Assembly: GCF_029080175.1 (NCBI RefSeq)
Contig: NZ_JARFJC010000017.1
Source of the DNA: Luteipulveratus flavus
Lineage (GTDB): Bacteria; Actinomycetota; Actinomycetes; Actinomycetales; Dermatophilaceae
Strand: one strand, 5' to 3'
DNA: 64,000 nt
Shown: positions 16,454-25,317 of the stretch, one piece after another
Layout: each line of letters begins with the position of its first letter
Position numbering within the stretch: the stretch's first letter is position 1
Translations under genes and position numbers: made by a program
The notes under the pieces: generated by a model
The model's database searches: none
Seen by the model: the letters and a program-made list of their open reading frames with translations, nothing else
Told to the model about the DNA's origin: nothing

Positions 16454-17769
16454 CCGACCTGACGCCGATCCTCACCGAGTTCTGGGACCACCCGAACAGC
16501 TGGACCCTGGAGACGTACGAGGACAAGCAGGGCTACCAGGCGCTGCGCAAGGCGCTGGCCATGCCGGCCGCCGACCTGGTCCAGATGACCAAGGACTCCG
16601 GTCTGCGCGGTCGTGGCGGCGCCGGCTTCCCGACCGGAATGAAGTGGGGCTTCCTGCCCCCGCCGGACGGCGGCCCCCGCTACCTGGTGGTCAACGCCGA
16701 CGAGTCCGAGCCGGGCACCTGCAAGGACATCCCGCTGATGATGGCGGCGCCGCAGTTCCTCATCGAGGGTGTGGCGATCACCTCCTACGCCATCGGCTGC
16801 AACCACGCCTTCATCTACCTGCGCGGCGAGGTCGTGCACGTCTACCGCCGGCTGCTGCGCGCGGTCGAGGAGGCGTACGCCGCGGGCTACCTCGGCAAGG
16901 ACATCCTCGGCACCGGCTTCGACCTGGACGTCACCGTGCACGCCGGCGCCGGCGCGTACATCTGCGGTGAGGAGACCGCGCTGCTGGACAGCCTCGAGGG
17001 CCGTCGCGGGCAGCCGCGCCTCAAGCCGCCGTTCCCGGCCGTCGCCGGTCTGTACGCGCGTCCGACCGTCGTCAACAACGTCGAGTCGATCGCCTCGATC
17101 CCGCCGATCCTGTCGCGCGGAGCAGACTGGTTCGCCGACATGGGCACCGAGAAGTCCCAGGGCTTCGGCATTTTCAGCCTGTCCGGTCACGTCACCCGTC
17201 CGGGCCAGTACGAGGCGCCGCTCGGCATCACGCTGCGCGAGCTCGTCGACATGGCGGGCGGCATCCGCGAGGGTCACCGGCTGAAGTTCTGGACGCCGGG
17301 TGGCTCCTCGACGCCGATCTTCACCGACGCGCACTGGGACGTCCCGCTGGACTTCGAGTCCGTTGCGGCGGCCGGCTCGATGCTCGGGACCCGCGCGCTG
17401 CAGATCTTCGACGAGACCGTGTCGGTCGTGCGGGCCGTCTCGCGCTGGACCGACTTCTACGCCCACGAGTCGTGCGGCAAGTGCACGCCGTGCCGCGAGG
17501 GCACCTTCTGGCTGAAGCAGATCATGACCCGGCTCGAGCACGGCCAGGGCACCCAGGAGGACATCGACAAGCTCGTCGACATCTGCGACAACATCCTGGG
17601 CCGCAGCTTCTGCGCGCTCGGTGACGGCGCCACCTCGCCGATCACCTCGGCCGTGCAGTACTTCCGCGAGGAGTTCGAGGCCGGCACCAGCCAGCCCTGG
17701 TGGGAGCTCTTCCCGCCGGAGAAGTCCGTGCTCTTCCCCGTCCGCGCCAAGGAGACCGTGAGCGCATGA
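16450..17769 (+). CDS. nuoF: NADH-quinone oxidoreductase subunit F
   Basis: A 51-kDa-type subunit that binds NADH and FMN and carries cluster N3. Within 439 residues: the glycine-rich GLRGRGGAGFPTG (near 52-64), the ADESEPGTCKD loop, the FMN-contacting GAGAYICGEETALLDSLEG (near 165-185), and the N3 ligands ESCGKCTPCREG (near 340) plus RSFCALGDGA (near 387). It is complete and in canonical order. The ATG overlaps the nuoE stop by 4 bases. Confidence 0.97.
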   Translation: MTDLTPILTEFWDHPNSWTLETYEDKQGYQALRKALAMPAADLVQMTKDSGLRGRGGAGFPTGMKWGFLPPPDGGPRYLVVNADESEPGTCKDIPLMMAAPQFLIEGVAITSYAIGCNHAFIYLRGEVVHVYRRLLRAVEEAYAAGYLGKDILGTGFDLDVTVHAGAGAYICGEETALLDSLEGRRGQPRLKPPFPAVAGLYARPTVVNNVESIASIPPILSRGADWFADMGTEKSQGFGIFSLSGHVTRPGQYEAPLGITLRELVDMAGGIREGHRLKFWTPGGSSTPIFTDAHWDVPLDFESVAAAGSMLGTRALQIFDETVSVVRAVSRWTDFYAHESCGKCTPCREGTFWLKQIMTRLEHGQGTQEDIDKLVDICDNILGRSFCALGDGATSPITSAVQYFREEFEAGTSQPWWELFPPEKSVLFPVRAKETVSA

Positions 17770-20273
17770 GCACCGTCACCTCACCCGCCGCCGGCGGGAA
17801 CGCCGTCTCGTCCGGCGGCGACGCCGCGGTGCCGGCCAAGCCGGCCGAGATCGGCCTGACCGTCGACGGCGTCGAGGTCAGCGTGCCCAAGGGGACGCTG
17901 ATCATCCGGGCCGCCGAGCAGGTCGGCATCCAGATCCCGCGCTTCTGCGACCACCCGCTGCTGGAGCCGGTCGGCGCCTGCCGCCAGTGCCTGGTCGAGG
18001 TCTCGACCAAGGCGCCGGACGGCTCGATGCGACCGATGCCGAAGCCGCAGGCCTCCTGCACGATGGAGGTCGCCGAGGGCATGGAGGTCAAGACCCAGCA
18101 GACCTCCCCGGTCGCCGACAAGGCCCAGCACGGCGTGATGGAGCTGCTGCTCATCAACCACCCGCTGGACTGCCCGGTCTGCGACAAGGGCGGGGAGTGC
18201 CCGCTGCAGAACCAGGCGATGTCCAACGGCCGGCCGATGTCCCGCTTCGAGGACGTCAAGCGCACGTTCCCCAAGCCGATCAACATCTCCTCCCAGGTGC
18301 TGCTGGACCGCGAGCGCTGCGTGCTCTGCGCGCGCTGCACCCGCTTCTCCGACCAGGTCGCCGGCGACCCGTTCATCGCGCTCATCGAGCGTGGTGCGCT
18401 GCAGCAGGTCGGCATCTACGAGGAGCAGCCGTTCGAGTCCTACTTCTCGGGCAACACGGTCCAGATCTGCCCGGTGGGCGCGCTCACCGGCGCGGCGTAC
18501 CGGTTCCGGTCCCGTCCGTTCGACCTGGTCTCCACGCCGAGCGTGTGCGAGCACTGCGCCGACGGCTGCGCCATCCGCGTCGACCACCGCCGCGGCGTCG
18601 TGCTGCGCCGCATGGCGCTGGAGGACCCGGCGGTCAACGAGGAGTGGAACTGCGACAAGGGCCGGTGGGCGTTCACCTACGCCACGGCCAAGGACCGCCT
18701 CGACGCCCCGCTGGTGCGGGACGCCGAGGGCCGGCTCCAGGTGTCCGGCTGGCCCGAGGCGCTCGCCGCCGCGGCCGACGGCCTGGCCAAGGCCCGCGCG
18801 GCCGGTGGCGTCGGTGTCCTCACCGGTGGCCGCCTGAGCGCCGAGGACGCGTACGCGTACAGCAAGTTCGCGCGTCTCGTGCTCGGCACCAACGACGTCG
18901 ACTTCCGCGCCCGCCCGCACTCGGTCGAGGAGGCCGAGTTCCTCGCGCACGCGGTCGTTGCGACCGGCCCGGACGCCGGTGCGGTCACCTACGCCGACGT
19001 CGAGCGGTCGGCCTCGACCCTGCTGGTCGGGCTGGAGCCGGAGGACGAGTCGCCGATCCTGTTCCTGCGGCTGCGCAAGGCGTGGCGCAAGAACAAGAGC
19101 GAGATCTTCTCGCTCGCGCCGTACGCCACCCGTGGCCTGGAGAAGATGGGCGGCACCCTGGTGCCGACGGCTCCCGGCACCGAGGCCGAGGTGCTCGGCG
19201 CGCTCGGCACCGGCGACGGTCCGCTGGCCCGCGCCGGTGAGGCGCTCGGCCGCGACAGCCTGATCCTGGTCGGCAGCCGGACGGCGTCCGTGCCCGGTGC
19301 GCTGTCCGCGGTCCTGGCCCTCGCCGACGCCAAGGGCGCCCGGATCGCCTGGGTCCCGACCCGGGCCGGTGAGCGTGGCGCGCTGGAGGTCGGCGCCCTG
19401 CCGAACCTGCTGCCCGGCGGCCGCCCGGTCGGCAGCGCCGAGGCGCGTTCGCAGGTCGGTGCGGTCTGGGGGGCCGGCGAGCTCCCCGACGCCGTCGGCC
19501 GCGACACCGCCGCGATCCTGACGGCAGCCGCGGACGGCACGCTCGCCGGCCTGGTCGTCGCCGGTGTCGACCCGGCCGACCTGCCGGACCAGAAGGCCGC
19601 GACCGCCGCGCTGGAGCAGGCGTTCGTGGTGGCGCTGGAGATCCGCAAGGGCGAGCTGCCGGCGTACGCCGACGTCGTCCTGCCGATCGCCCCGCAGCAG
19701 GAGAAGGCCGGCTCGTTCGTCAGCTGGGAGGGACGCGTGCGTCCGTTCGAGCAGGCGCTGGAGTCGGTCGCCATGCCCGACCACCGGGTCCTGGACCTGC
19801 TCGCCGCCGAGATGGGGGAGTTCCTCGGAACCCGCTCGGTGGCCGAGATCCGCGCCGAGATGGCCGAGCTCGGTCCGTGGACCGGCGCCCGTCCGGTCCG
19901 TCCGCGGGTGAGCAACGGCAGCGTGCCCCGGCCGCTGGTCGGCGAGGCCGTGCTGGCCACCTGGGCGCAGATGCTGGACCAGGGCCGGATGCAGGCGGGG
20001 GAGCCGTTCCTCGCCGGGACGGCCCGCACGCCGGTCGCCCGCGTCTCCGCCGCGACGGCCCGCGAGGTCGGCGTGACCGACGGTCAGGGCCTAGCGGTCT
20101 CGACCCGGCACGGCGCGATCACCCTGCCGGTCCTGATCACCGACATGCCCGACCACGTCGTCTGGCTGCCGACCAACTCGCCGGGCTCCGCCGTCCGCGC
20201 AACCCTGTCCGCCGACAGCGGCACCATCGTGCAGCTGGCCGTGGCTGCGACCTCGAAGGAGATCAGCGCATGA
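17766..20273 (+). CDS. nuoG: NADH-quinone oxidoreductase subunit G
   Basis: The largest peripheral subunit (835 residues), continuing the Fe-S wire from NuoF. A [2Fe-2S] ferredoxin-like domain comes first (IPRFCDHPLL, GACRQCLVEV), then the His-ligated 4Fe-4S region (INHPLDCPVCDKGGECPLQ) and the next cluster (CVLCARCTRF, ICPVGALT). After that comes a molybdopterin-oxidoreductase-like domain opening with CEHCADGCAIRVD. The last third is degenerate relative to molybdoenzymes, as is usual for NuoG. The ATG overlaps the nuoF stop by 4 bases. Confidence 0.97.
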   Translation: MSTVTSPAAGGNAVSSGGDAAVPAKPAEIGLTVDGVEVSVPKGTLIIRAAEQVGIQIPRFCDHPLLEPVGACRQCLVEVSTKAPDGSMRPMPKPQASCTMEVAEGMEVKTQQTSPVADKAQHGVMELLLINHPLDCPVCDKGGECPLQNQAMSNGRPMSRFEDVKRTFPKPINISSQVLLDRERCVLCARCTRFSDQVAGDPFIALIERGALQQVGIYEEQPFESYFSGNTVQICPVGALTGAAYRFRSRPFDLVSTPSVCEHCADGCAIRVDHRRGVVLRRMALEDPAVNEEWNCDKGRWAFTYATAKDRLDAPLVRDAEGRLQVSGWPEALAAAADGLAKARAAGGVGVLTGGRLSAEDAYAYSKFARLVLGTNDVDFRARPHSVEEAEFLAHAVVATGPDAGAVTYADVERSASTLLVGLEPEDESPILFLRLRKAWRKNKSEIFSLAPYATRGLEKMGGTLVPTAPGTEAEVLGALGTGDGPLARAGEALGRDSLILVGSRTASVPGALSAVLALADAKGARIAWVPTRAGERGALEVGALPNLLPGGRPVGSAEARSQVGAVWGAGELPDAVGRDTAAILTAAADGTLAGLVVAGVDPADLPDQKAATAALEQAFVVALEIRKGELPAYADVVLPIAPQQEKAGSFVSWEGRVRPFEQALESVAMPDHRVLDLLAAEMGEFLGTRSVAEIRAEMAELGPWTGARPVRPRVSNGSVPRPLVGEAVLATWAQMLDQGRMQAGEPFLAGTARTPVARVSAATAREVGVTDGQGLAVSTRHGAITLPVLITDMPDHVVWLPTNSPGSAVRATLSADSGTIVQLAVAATSKEISA

Positions 20274-21646
20274 GCACGCTCGCGGCGCTCGCGGCGACCA
20301 CGGACAACCCGGTGGCCGACTTCAGCGACACCCCGTGGTGGCTCTCGCTGGTCAAGGCCCTGCTGGTCTTCGTCTTCCTGCTGATCAACACGCTGCTGGT
20401 CATCTGGTTCGAGCGCCGCGTGATCGGCCGGATGCAGCAGCGTCCCGGCCCGAACCGCGCCGGCCCGTTCGGTCTGCTGCAGACCCTCGCCGACGGTGTG
20501 AAGCTCGCGCTCAAGGAGGACATCGTCCCCAAGGCCGCGGACAAGATCATGTTCTGGGCGGCCCCGGCGATCGCCGGCGCGATGGCCTTCGTGTCGTTCG
20601 CGATCATCCCGATGGGCGGCACCGTCTGGATGTTCGGCCACAAGACGCCCCTGCAGCTGACCGACACCCCGATCGCCACGCTGCTCGTGCTGGCCGTCGC
20701 GGGTGTGGGCGTGTACGGCATCGTCCTCGCGGGCTGGTCCTCCGGCTCGACGTACCCGCTGCTCGGTGGTCTGCGCAGCTCGGCCCAGGTGATCTCGTAC
20801 GAGATCGCGATGGGCCTGGCGCTGGTCGCGGTCTTCCTCTACGCGGGCTCGATGTCGACCAGCCAGATCGTGTTCGCCCAGAACGACCTGTGGTACATCG
20901 TGCCGGCGTTCTTCTCCTTCGTGGTGTACGTCATCACGATGGTCGGCGAGACCAACCGGCTCCCGTTCGACCTCGCCGAGGGTGAGGGCGAGCTGACCGG
21001 TGGCTTCCACACCGAGTACTCCTCGCTGAAGTTCGCGATGTTCTTCCTCGGCGAGTACGTCAACATGTTCACCGTCTCGGCGCTGGCGACCACGCTGTTC
21101 CTCGGCGGACCGGCGGCGCCTCCCGGCATCGCGGCCATCGGCGACGGCATGCTCAACGGCGGCTGGTGGGGCCTGCTGTGGTTCGTCGTGAAGCTGTGGC
21201 TGTTCATGTTCTTCTTCGTCTGGCTGCGCGGCTCGCTGCCGCGCGTCCGTTACGACCAGTTCATGCGGCTGGGCTGGAAGGTCCTCATCCCGACGACGCT
21301 GGTGTGGGTCGTCATGGTGGCCTTCATCCGCGCCGCCGAGCTGGGCTTCCTCGGCGACAGCAAGGTGAGCCTGCTGGGTCGTGACTTCCCGCGCGCGACC
21401 CTGTTCATCATCGCCTGCATCGCGCTGGCCGTCCTCGTGGCGGCGTGGTTCTACGACAACCACCAGGTGAAGCGGCGGGCCGAGCTGGAGGAGGCTCGCG
21501 CCATGGACGAGGAGATCGACCCGTTCGCCGGCGGCCACCCCGTCCCGCCGCTGCCCGGACAGCGACTGGTCGAGCCGCAGCTCGCGCTGAGCGCCGCCCG
21601 TCCCGCACCCGTGACCGACTCAGGTTCGGAGGAGAACCGTGGCTGA
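20270..21646 (+). CDS. nuoH: NADH-quinone oxidoreductase subunit H
   Basis: A membrane subunit lining the quinone tunnel. The 458 residues include about eight transmembrane helices, the conserved RRVIGRMQQRPGPNRAGPFG loop, ADGVKLALKED, the Glu-rich loop ETNRLPFDLAEGEGELTGGFHTEYSS that links quinone binding to proton pumping, and RGSLPRVRYDQFM. About 60 C-terminal residues (rich in Glu, Pro and Ala) extend past the usual end and are absent from the second NuoH copy. Its end overlaps nuoI by 8 bases. Confidence 0.97.
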   Translation: MSTLAALAATTDNPVADFSDTPWWLSLVKALLVFVFLLINTLLVIWFERRVIGRMQQRPGPNRAGPFGLLQTLADGVKLALKEDIVPKAADKIMFWAAPAIAGAMAFVSFAIIPMGGTVWMFGHKTPLQLTDTPIATLLVLAVAGVGVYGIVLAGWSSGSTYPLLGGLRSSAQVISYEIAMGLALVAVFLYAGSMSTSQIVFAQNDLWYIVPAFFSFVVYVITMVGETNRLPFDLAEGEGELTGGFHTEYSSLKFAMFFLGEYVNMFTVSALATTLFLGGPAAPPGIAAIGDGMLNGGWWGLLWFVVKLWLFMFFFVWLRGSLPRVRYDQFMRLGWKVLIPTTLVWVVMVAFIRAAELGFLGDSKVSLLGRDFPRATLFIIACIALAVLVAAWFYDNHQVKRRAELEEARAMDEEIDPFAGGHPVPPLPGQRLVEPQLALSAARPAPVTDSGSEENRG

Positions 21647-22268
21647 CCGCAAGCCGCCCCAGGACAAGGAGCCGGGCCTCGGCGCGAAGATCGCCGGCTT
21701 CGGCGTGACCTTCGGGACGATGTTCCGCAAGATCGAGACCGAGCAGTACCCCGAGGAGAAGCGCCCCACGCAGCTGCGCTTCCACGGCCGGCACCAGCTC
21801 AACCGTCACCCCGACGGGCTGGAGAAGTGCGTCGGCTGCGAGCTGTGCGCCTGGGCCTGCCCGGCGGACGCGATCTTCGTCGAGGGCGCCGACAACGACG
21901 ACGCCGCCGGCGAGCGGTTCTCGCCCGGCGAGCGCTACGGCCGCGTCTACCAGATCAACTACCTGCGCTGCATCTTCTGCGGGCTGTGCATCGAGGCGTG
22001 CCCGACGCGCGCGCTCACGATGACCAACGAGTACGAGCTGGCCGACGACAACCGCGCCGACCTGATCTTCACCAAGGAGCAGCTGCTCGCGCCGCTGCAG
22101 AACGGCATGCTCGCCGCCCCGCACCCGATGGTCGAGGGCATGGAGGAGCGCGACTACTACCAGGGCAAGGTCAGCCAGGCGACGCCGGAGCAGGCGGCCT
22201 GGATGGACCAGCGCGAGCGCGAGCTCGCCGCGGCGGACGCCGCGCACGACGGGAAGGACCCGGCATGA
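21639..22268 (+). CDS. nuoI: NADH-quinone oxidoreductase subunit I
   Basis: A TYKY-type ferredoxin subunit with clusters N6a and N6b. Both CxxCxxCxxxCP motifs are intact: CVGCELCAWACP and CIFCGLCIEACP. The 209-residue protein starts at GTG 21639, inside the end of nuoH, preceded by GGAGGAG. It connects NuoG to NuoB in the electron path. Confidence 0.97.
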   Translation: MADRKPPQDKEPGLGAKIAGFGVTFGTMFRKIETEQYPEEKRPTQLRFHGRHQLNRHPDGLEKCVGCELCAWACPADAIFVEGADNDDAAGERFSPGERYGRVYQINYLRCIFCGLCIEACPTRALTMTNEYELADDNRADLIFTKEQLLAPLQNGMLAAPHPMVEGMEERDYYQGKVSQATPEQAAWMDQRERELAAADAAHDGKDPA

Positions 22269-23065
22269 CCGTCGGAGGTGCGGAGTCCGCACTGTTCTGG
22301 ATCGCCGGGCCGCTCGCGGTGGCCGGCGCCCTGGCGCTGCTCTTCGCGCGCAAGGCCGTGCACGCAGCGGTCGGGATGGCGACGGCGATGATCGTGCTGG
22401 GCATCTTCTACATCGCCCAGCAGGCCGAGTTCCTCGGCGTCATCCAGATCTTCGTCTACTCCGGCGCGGTCATGATGCTGTTCCTGTTCGTCATCATGCT
22501 CATCGGCGTCGACTCCTCCGACTCGCTGGTGGAGACGATCCGCGGTCAGCGCTGGGCGGGCCTGCTGCTCGCCGCGGGCCTGGCCGCGATCACCATCGCG
22601 GGCATCGGCAAGGCGGCGTTCGGGGCGCCGCGCGGTCTGGCCGAGGCCAACAAGGACGGCAACGTCAGCGGTGCCGCGCGACTCATCTTCGGTGACTACG
22701 TGTGGGCCTTCGAGGCCACCAGCGCCCTGCTGATCACCGCCGCGCTCGGCGCGATGCTGCTCGCCCACCGCGAGCGACTCACCCCGAAGGCCACCCAGGC
22801 GGACTGGTCCCGGGAGCGGATCCGCAGCGGCGAGAACGTCGCCGGTCTGCCCGCCCCCGGTGTGTACGCCCGCCACAACGCCGTCGACACCCCGGCCCTG
22901 CTGCCGGACGGCAGCCCGGCCGAGCTGTCGATCTCGCGGGTGCTGCGGGCGCGCGGCCAGGTCGGCACGACCGGAGCCCTCACCCAGGTCACCCAGGAGA
23001 TCGAGCACGAGGTCGGCGACGAGAGCGACGAGCGGGCCACGACGCGGAAGGACGACGACGCATGA
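22265..23065 (+). CDS. nuoJ: NADH-quinone oxidoreductase subunit J
   Basis: A membrane-arm subunit with five predicted helices, including the pi-bulge helix region FVYSGAVMMLFLFVIML that takes part in coupling. The first 175 or so residues are the conserved domain. About 90 further residues (rich in Arg, Pro and Glu) form a cytoplasmic tail not needed for the fold. The ATG overlaps the nuoI stop by 4 bases. Confidence 0.95.
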   Translation: MTVGGAESALFWIAGPLAVAGALALLFARKAVHAAVGMATAMIVLGIFYIAQQAEFLGVIQIFVYSGAVMMLFLFVIMLIGVDSSDSLVETIRGQRWAGLLLAAGLAAITIAGIGKAAFGAPRGLAEANKDGNVSGAARLIFGDYVWAFEATSALLITAALGAMLLAHRERLTPKATQADWSRERIRSGENVAGLPAPGVYARHNAVDTPALLPDGSPAELSISRVLRARGQVGTTGALTQVTQEIEHEVGDESDERATTRKDDDA

Positions 23066-23361
23066 GCCTCACCAACTACGTCTACCTGTCGGCGATCCTG
23101 TTCTCGATCGGTGCCGCGACGGTGCTGCTGCGCCGCAACGCGATCATCGTCTTCATGGGCGTGGAGCTGATGCTCAACGCCGCCAACCTGGCCTTCGTCA
23201 CCTTCGCCCGGATGCACGGGCAGCTGGACGGTCAGGTCATCGCCCTGTTCGTGATGGTCGTGGCGGCCGCGGAGGTCGTCGTCGGCCTCGCGATCATCAT
23301 GGCCATCTTCCGTGCGCGCCGGTCGGCCTCGGTCGACGACGCCAACCTGCTGAAGCTGTAA
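23062..23361 (+). CDS. nuoK: NADH-quinone oxidoreductase subunit K
   Basis: An MrpC-like three-helix subunit of 99 residues. The two membrane Glu residues of the proton path are present, in FMGVELMLNAAN and AAAEVVVGLAI. The ATG overlaps the nuoJ stop by 4 bases. This length is standard for the family. Confidence 0.97.
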   Translation: MSLTNYVYLSAILFSIGAATVLLRRNAIIVFMGVELMLNAANLAFVTFARMHGQLDGQVIALFVMVVAAAEVVVGLAIIMAIFRARRSASVDDANLLKL

Positions 23362-23370
23362 GGAGCCGGC

Positions 23371-25317
23371 GTGCCTCACCTGAGTACCGCGGCCGTGCTG
23401 GTGGCCGAGTCCACCGGCACGGTCCATGACGCCACCGGGACGGCGTCGTACGCCTGGCTGCTGGTGGCCCTGCCCCTCGCGGGGGCAGCGATCCTGCTGC
23501 TCGGCGGCAAGGCGCTGAACAAGATCGGCCCCGCCCTGGCGACCGGGTTGTCCTGGGCCAGCTTCGGCGTCGGCGTCGCGATCATCACCGAGATGCTCGG
23601 CCGTGGCGCCGAGGAGCGGGCGCAGCACCTGCACCTCTACTCCTGGATGCCCGCCGGCGGCTTCAACCTGGACGCCGGCCTCCAGCTGGACCAGCTGTCC
23701 CTGACGTTCGTCATGCTGATCACGTTCGTCGGCTCGCTGATCCACGTGTACTCCCTGGGGTACATGGCGCACGACCCGGACAAGCGCCGGTTCTTCGCCT
23801 ACCTCAACCTCTTCATCGCGGCCATGCTGCTGCTGGTGCTCGCCGACTCCTACCTGCTGCTGTTCGTCGGCTGGGAGGGCGTGGGCCTGGCGTCGTACCT
23901 GCTCATCGGGTTCTGGAACTGGAACCCGGCGTACGCCACGGCGGCCAACAAGGCGTTCATCGTCAACCGTGTCGGCGACGCCGGCATGCTGCTGGCGATC
24001 TTCACGATGTTCGCGACGTTCGGCCGGGTGGACTTCGCCGGGGTGAACGCCGCCGTCGGCAACGCCTCGCAGGGCGCCCTGACCGCGATCGGCCTGCTGC
24101 TGCTGGTGGGAGCGTGCGGTAAGTCCGCGCAGTTCCCGCTGCAGAGCTGGCTGGGCGACGCGATGGCCGGCCCGACGCCGGTGTCCGCGCTCATCCACGC
24201 GGCGACCATGGTGACCGCCGGCGTGTACCTGATCGTGCGCAGCAGCGCGATCTTCGACGCCGCCCCGGACGCGCGCCTCGCCGTCACGATCGTCGGCGCG
24301 ATCACGCTGCTGTTCGGTGCGATCGTCGGGTGCGCCAAGGACGACATGAAGAAGGCGCTGGCCGCCTCGACCATGTCGCAGATCGGCTACATGGTGCTCG
24401 CCGCCGGGCTCGGCCCGGTGGGGTACGCCTTCGCGATCTTCCACCTGCTCACGCACGGTTTCTTCAAGGCCGGCATGTTCCTCGGCGCCGGCTCGGTCAT
24501 GCACGGCATGAACGACCAGGTCGACATGCGCCGCTTCGGTGGCCTGGCCACGGTCATGAAGATCACCTGGATCACCTTCGGTCTCGGCTGGCTGGCCATC
24601 ATCGGCTTCCCCGGGCTGTCCGGCTTCTGGTCCAAGGACAAGATCATCGAGTCGGCGTTCGTCGGCGACGGCTGGCGCCCGTGGGTGTTCGGCCTCGCCG
24701 CGCTGATCGGCGCCGGCATCACCGCGTTCTACATGTCGCGGCTGTTCTTCATGACCTTCCACGGCAAGCGCCGCTGGACCGAGGACGTGCACCCGCACGA
24801 GTCGCCGGCCACCATGACGGTGCCGATGATGATCCTCGGGTTCGGCTCGGCGTTCCTGGGCCTGGCGCTCGGCCCGACCGGTGTCATCACCGACTGGTTG
24901 GAGCCGGTCGTGGGCGGCGGCGAGGAGCACCATCCGGTGCTGGCCGTGCCGGTGATCACCGGTCTGACGCTGGTGCTCGTCGCGGGCGGCGTGGCGCTGG
25001 CGTGGCTGCGGTACCTGCGTGACGCCGTACCCGTCACCCCGCCCGTCGGGTCGGTCGCGACTCGCGCGGCACGCCGCGACCTGTTCCAGGACGACGTCAA
25101 CGAGGCGCTCCTCGCGCGTCCGGGTCTGCACCTGACCCGCGCGCTGGTCTACGCCGACAACAAGGGCGTCGACGGCGCGGTCGGCGGTACGGCCGCCATG
25201 ATCGGCGGCACGTCGGCCCGCATCAAGCGTGTCCAGAACGGCTACGTCCGGTCCTATGCCCTGACGATGCTGCTCGGCGTCGTCGCAGTTCTCGGTGTCG
25301 TGTGGGTGGTTCAGTGA
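23371..25317 (+). CDS. nuoL: NADH-quinone oxidoreductase subunit L
   Basis: The distal antiporter-like proton-pumping subunit, 648 residues with about 16 helices. Signatures are LLFVGWEGVGLASYLLIGFW (helix-5 Glu), GKSAQFPLQSWLGDAMAGPTPVSALIHAATMV (the core antiporter motif) and CAKDDMKKALAASTMSQIGYM (Lys of the proton path). A lateral-helix region lies near the C-terminus. The start is GTG at 23371, with AAGGAGCC upstream and a 9-base gap after nuoK. Confidence 0.97.
   Translation: MPHLSTAAVLVAESTGTVHDATGTASYAWLLVALPLAGAAILLLGGKALNKIGPALATGLSWASFGVGVAIITEMLGRGAEERAQHLHLYSWMPAGGFNLDAGLQLDQLSLTFVMLITFVGSLIHVYSLGYMAHDPDKRRFFAYLNLFIAAMLLLVLADSYLLLFVGWEGVGLASYLLIGFWNWNPAYATAANKAFIVNRVGDAGMLLAIFTMFATFGRVDFAGVNAAVGNASQGALTAIGLLLLVGACGKSAQFPLQSWLGDAMAGPTPVSALIHAATMVTAGVYLIVRSSAIFDAAPDARLAVTIVGAITLLFGAIVGCAKDDMKKALAASTMSQIGYMVLAAGLGPVGYAFAIFHLLTHGFFKAGMFLGAGSVMHGMNDQVDMRRFGGLATVMKITWITFGLGWLAIIGFPGLSGFWSKDKIIESAFVGDGWRPWVFGLAALIGAGITAFYMSRLFFMTFHGKRRWTEDVHPHESPATMTVPMMILGFGSAFLGLALGPTGVITDWLEPVVGGGEEHHPVLAVPVITGLTLVLVAGGVALAWLRYLRDAVPVTPPVGSVATRAARRDLFQDDVNEALLARPGLHLTRALVYADNKGVDGAVGGTAAMIGGTSARIKRVQNGYVRSYALTMLLGVVAVLGVVWVVQ

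Noticed and set aside
22696..25131. An 811-codon minus-strand open frame
   Set aside because: It is antisense to nuoJ-nuoK-nuoL, is rich in His/Arg/Gln/Asp from complementing GC-rich codons, and has no domain.
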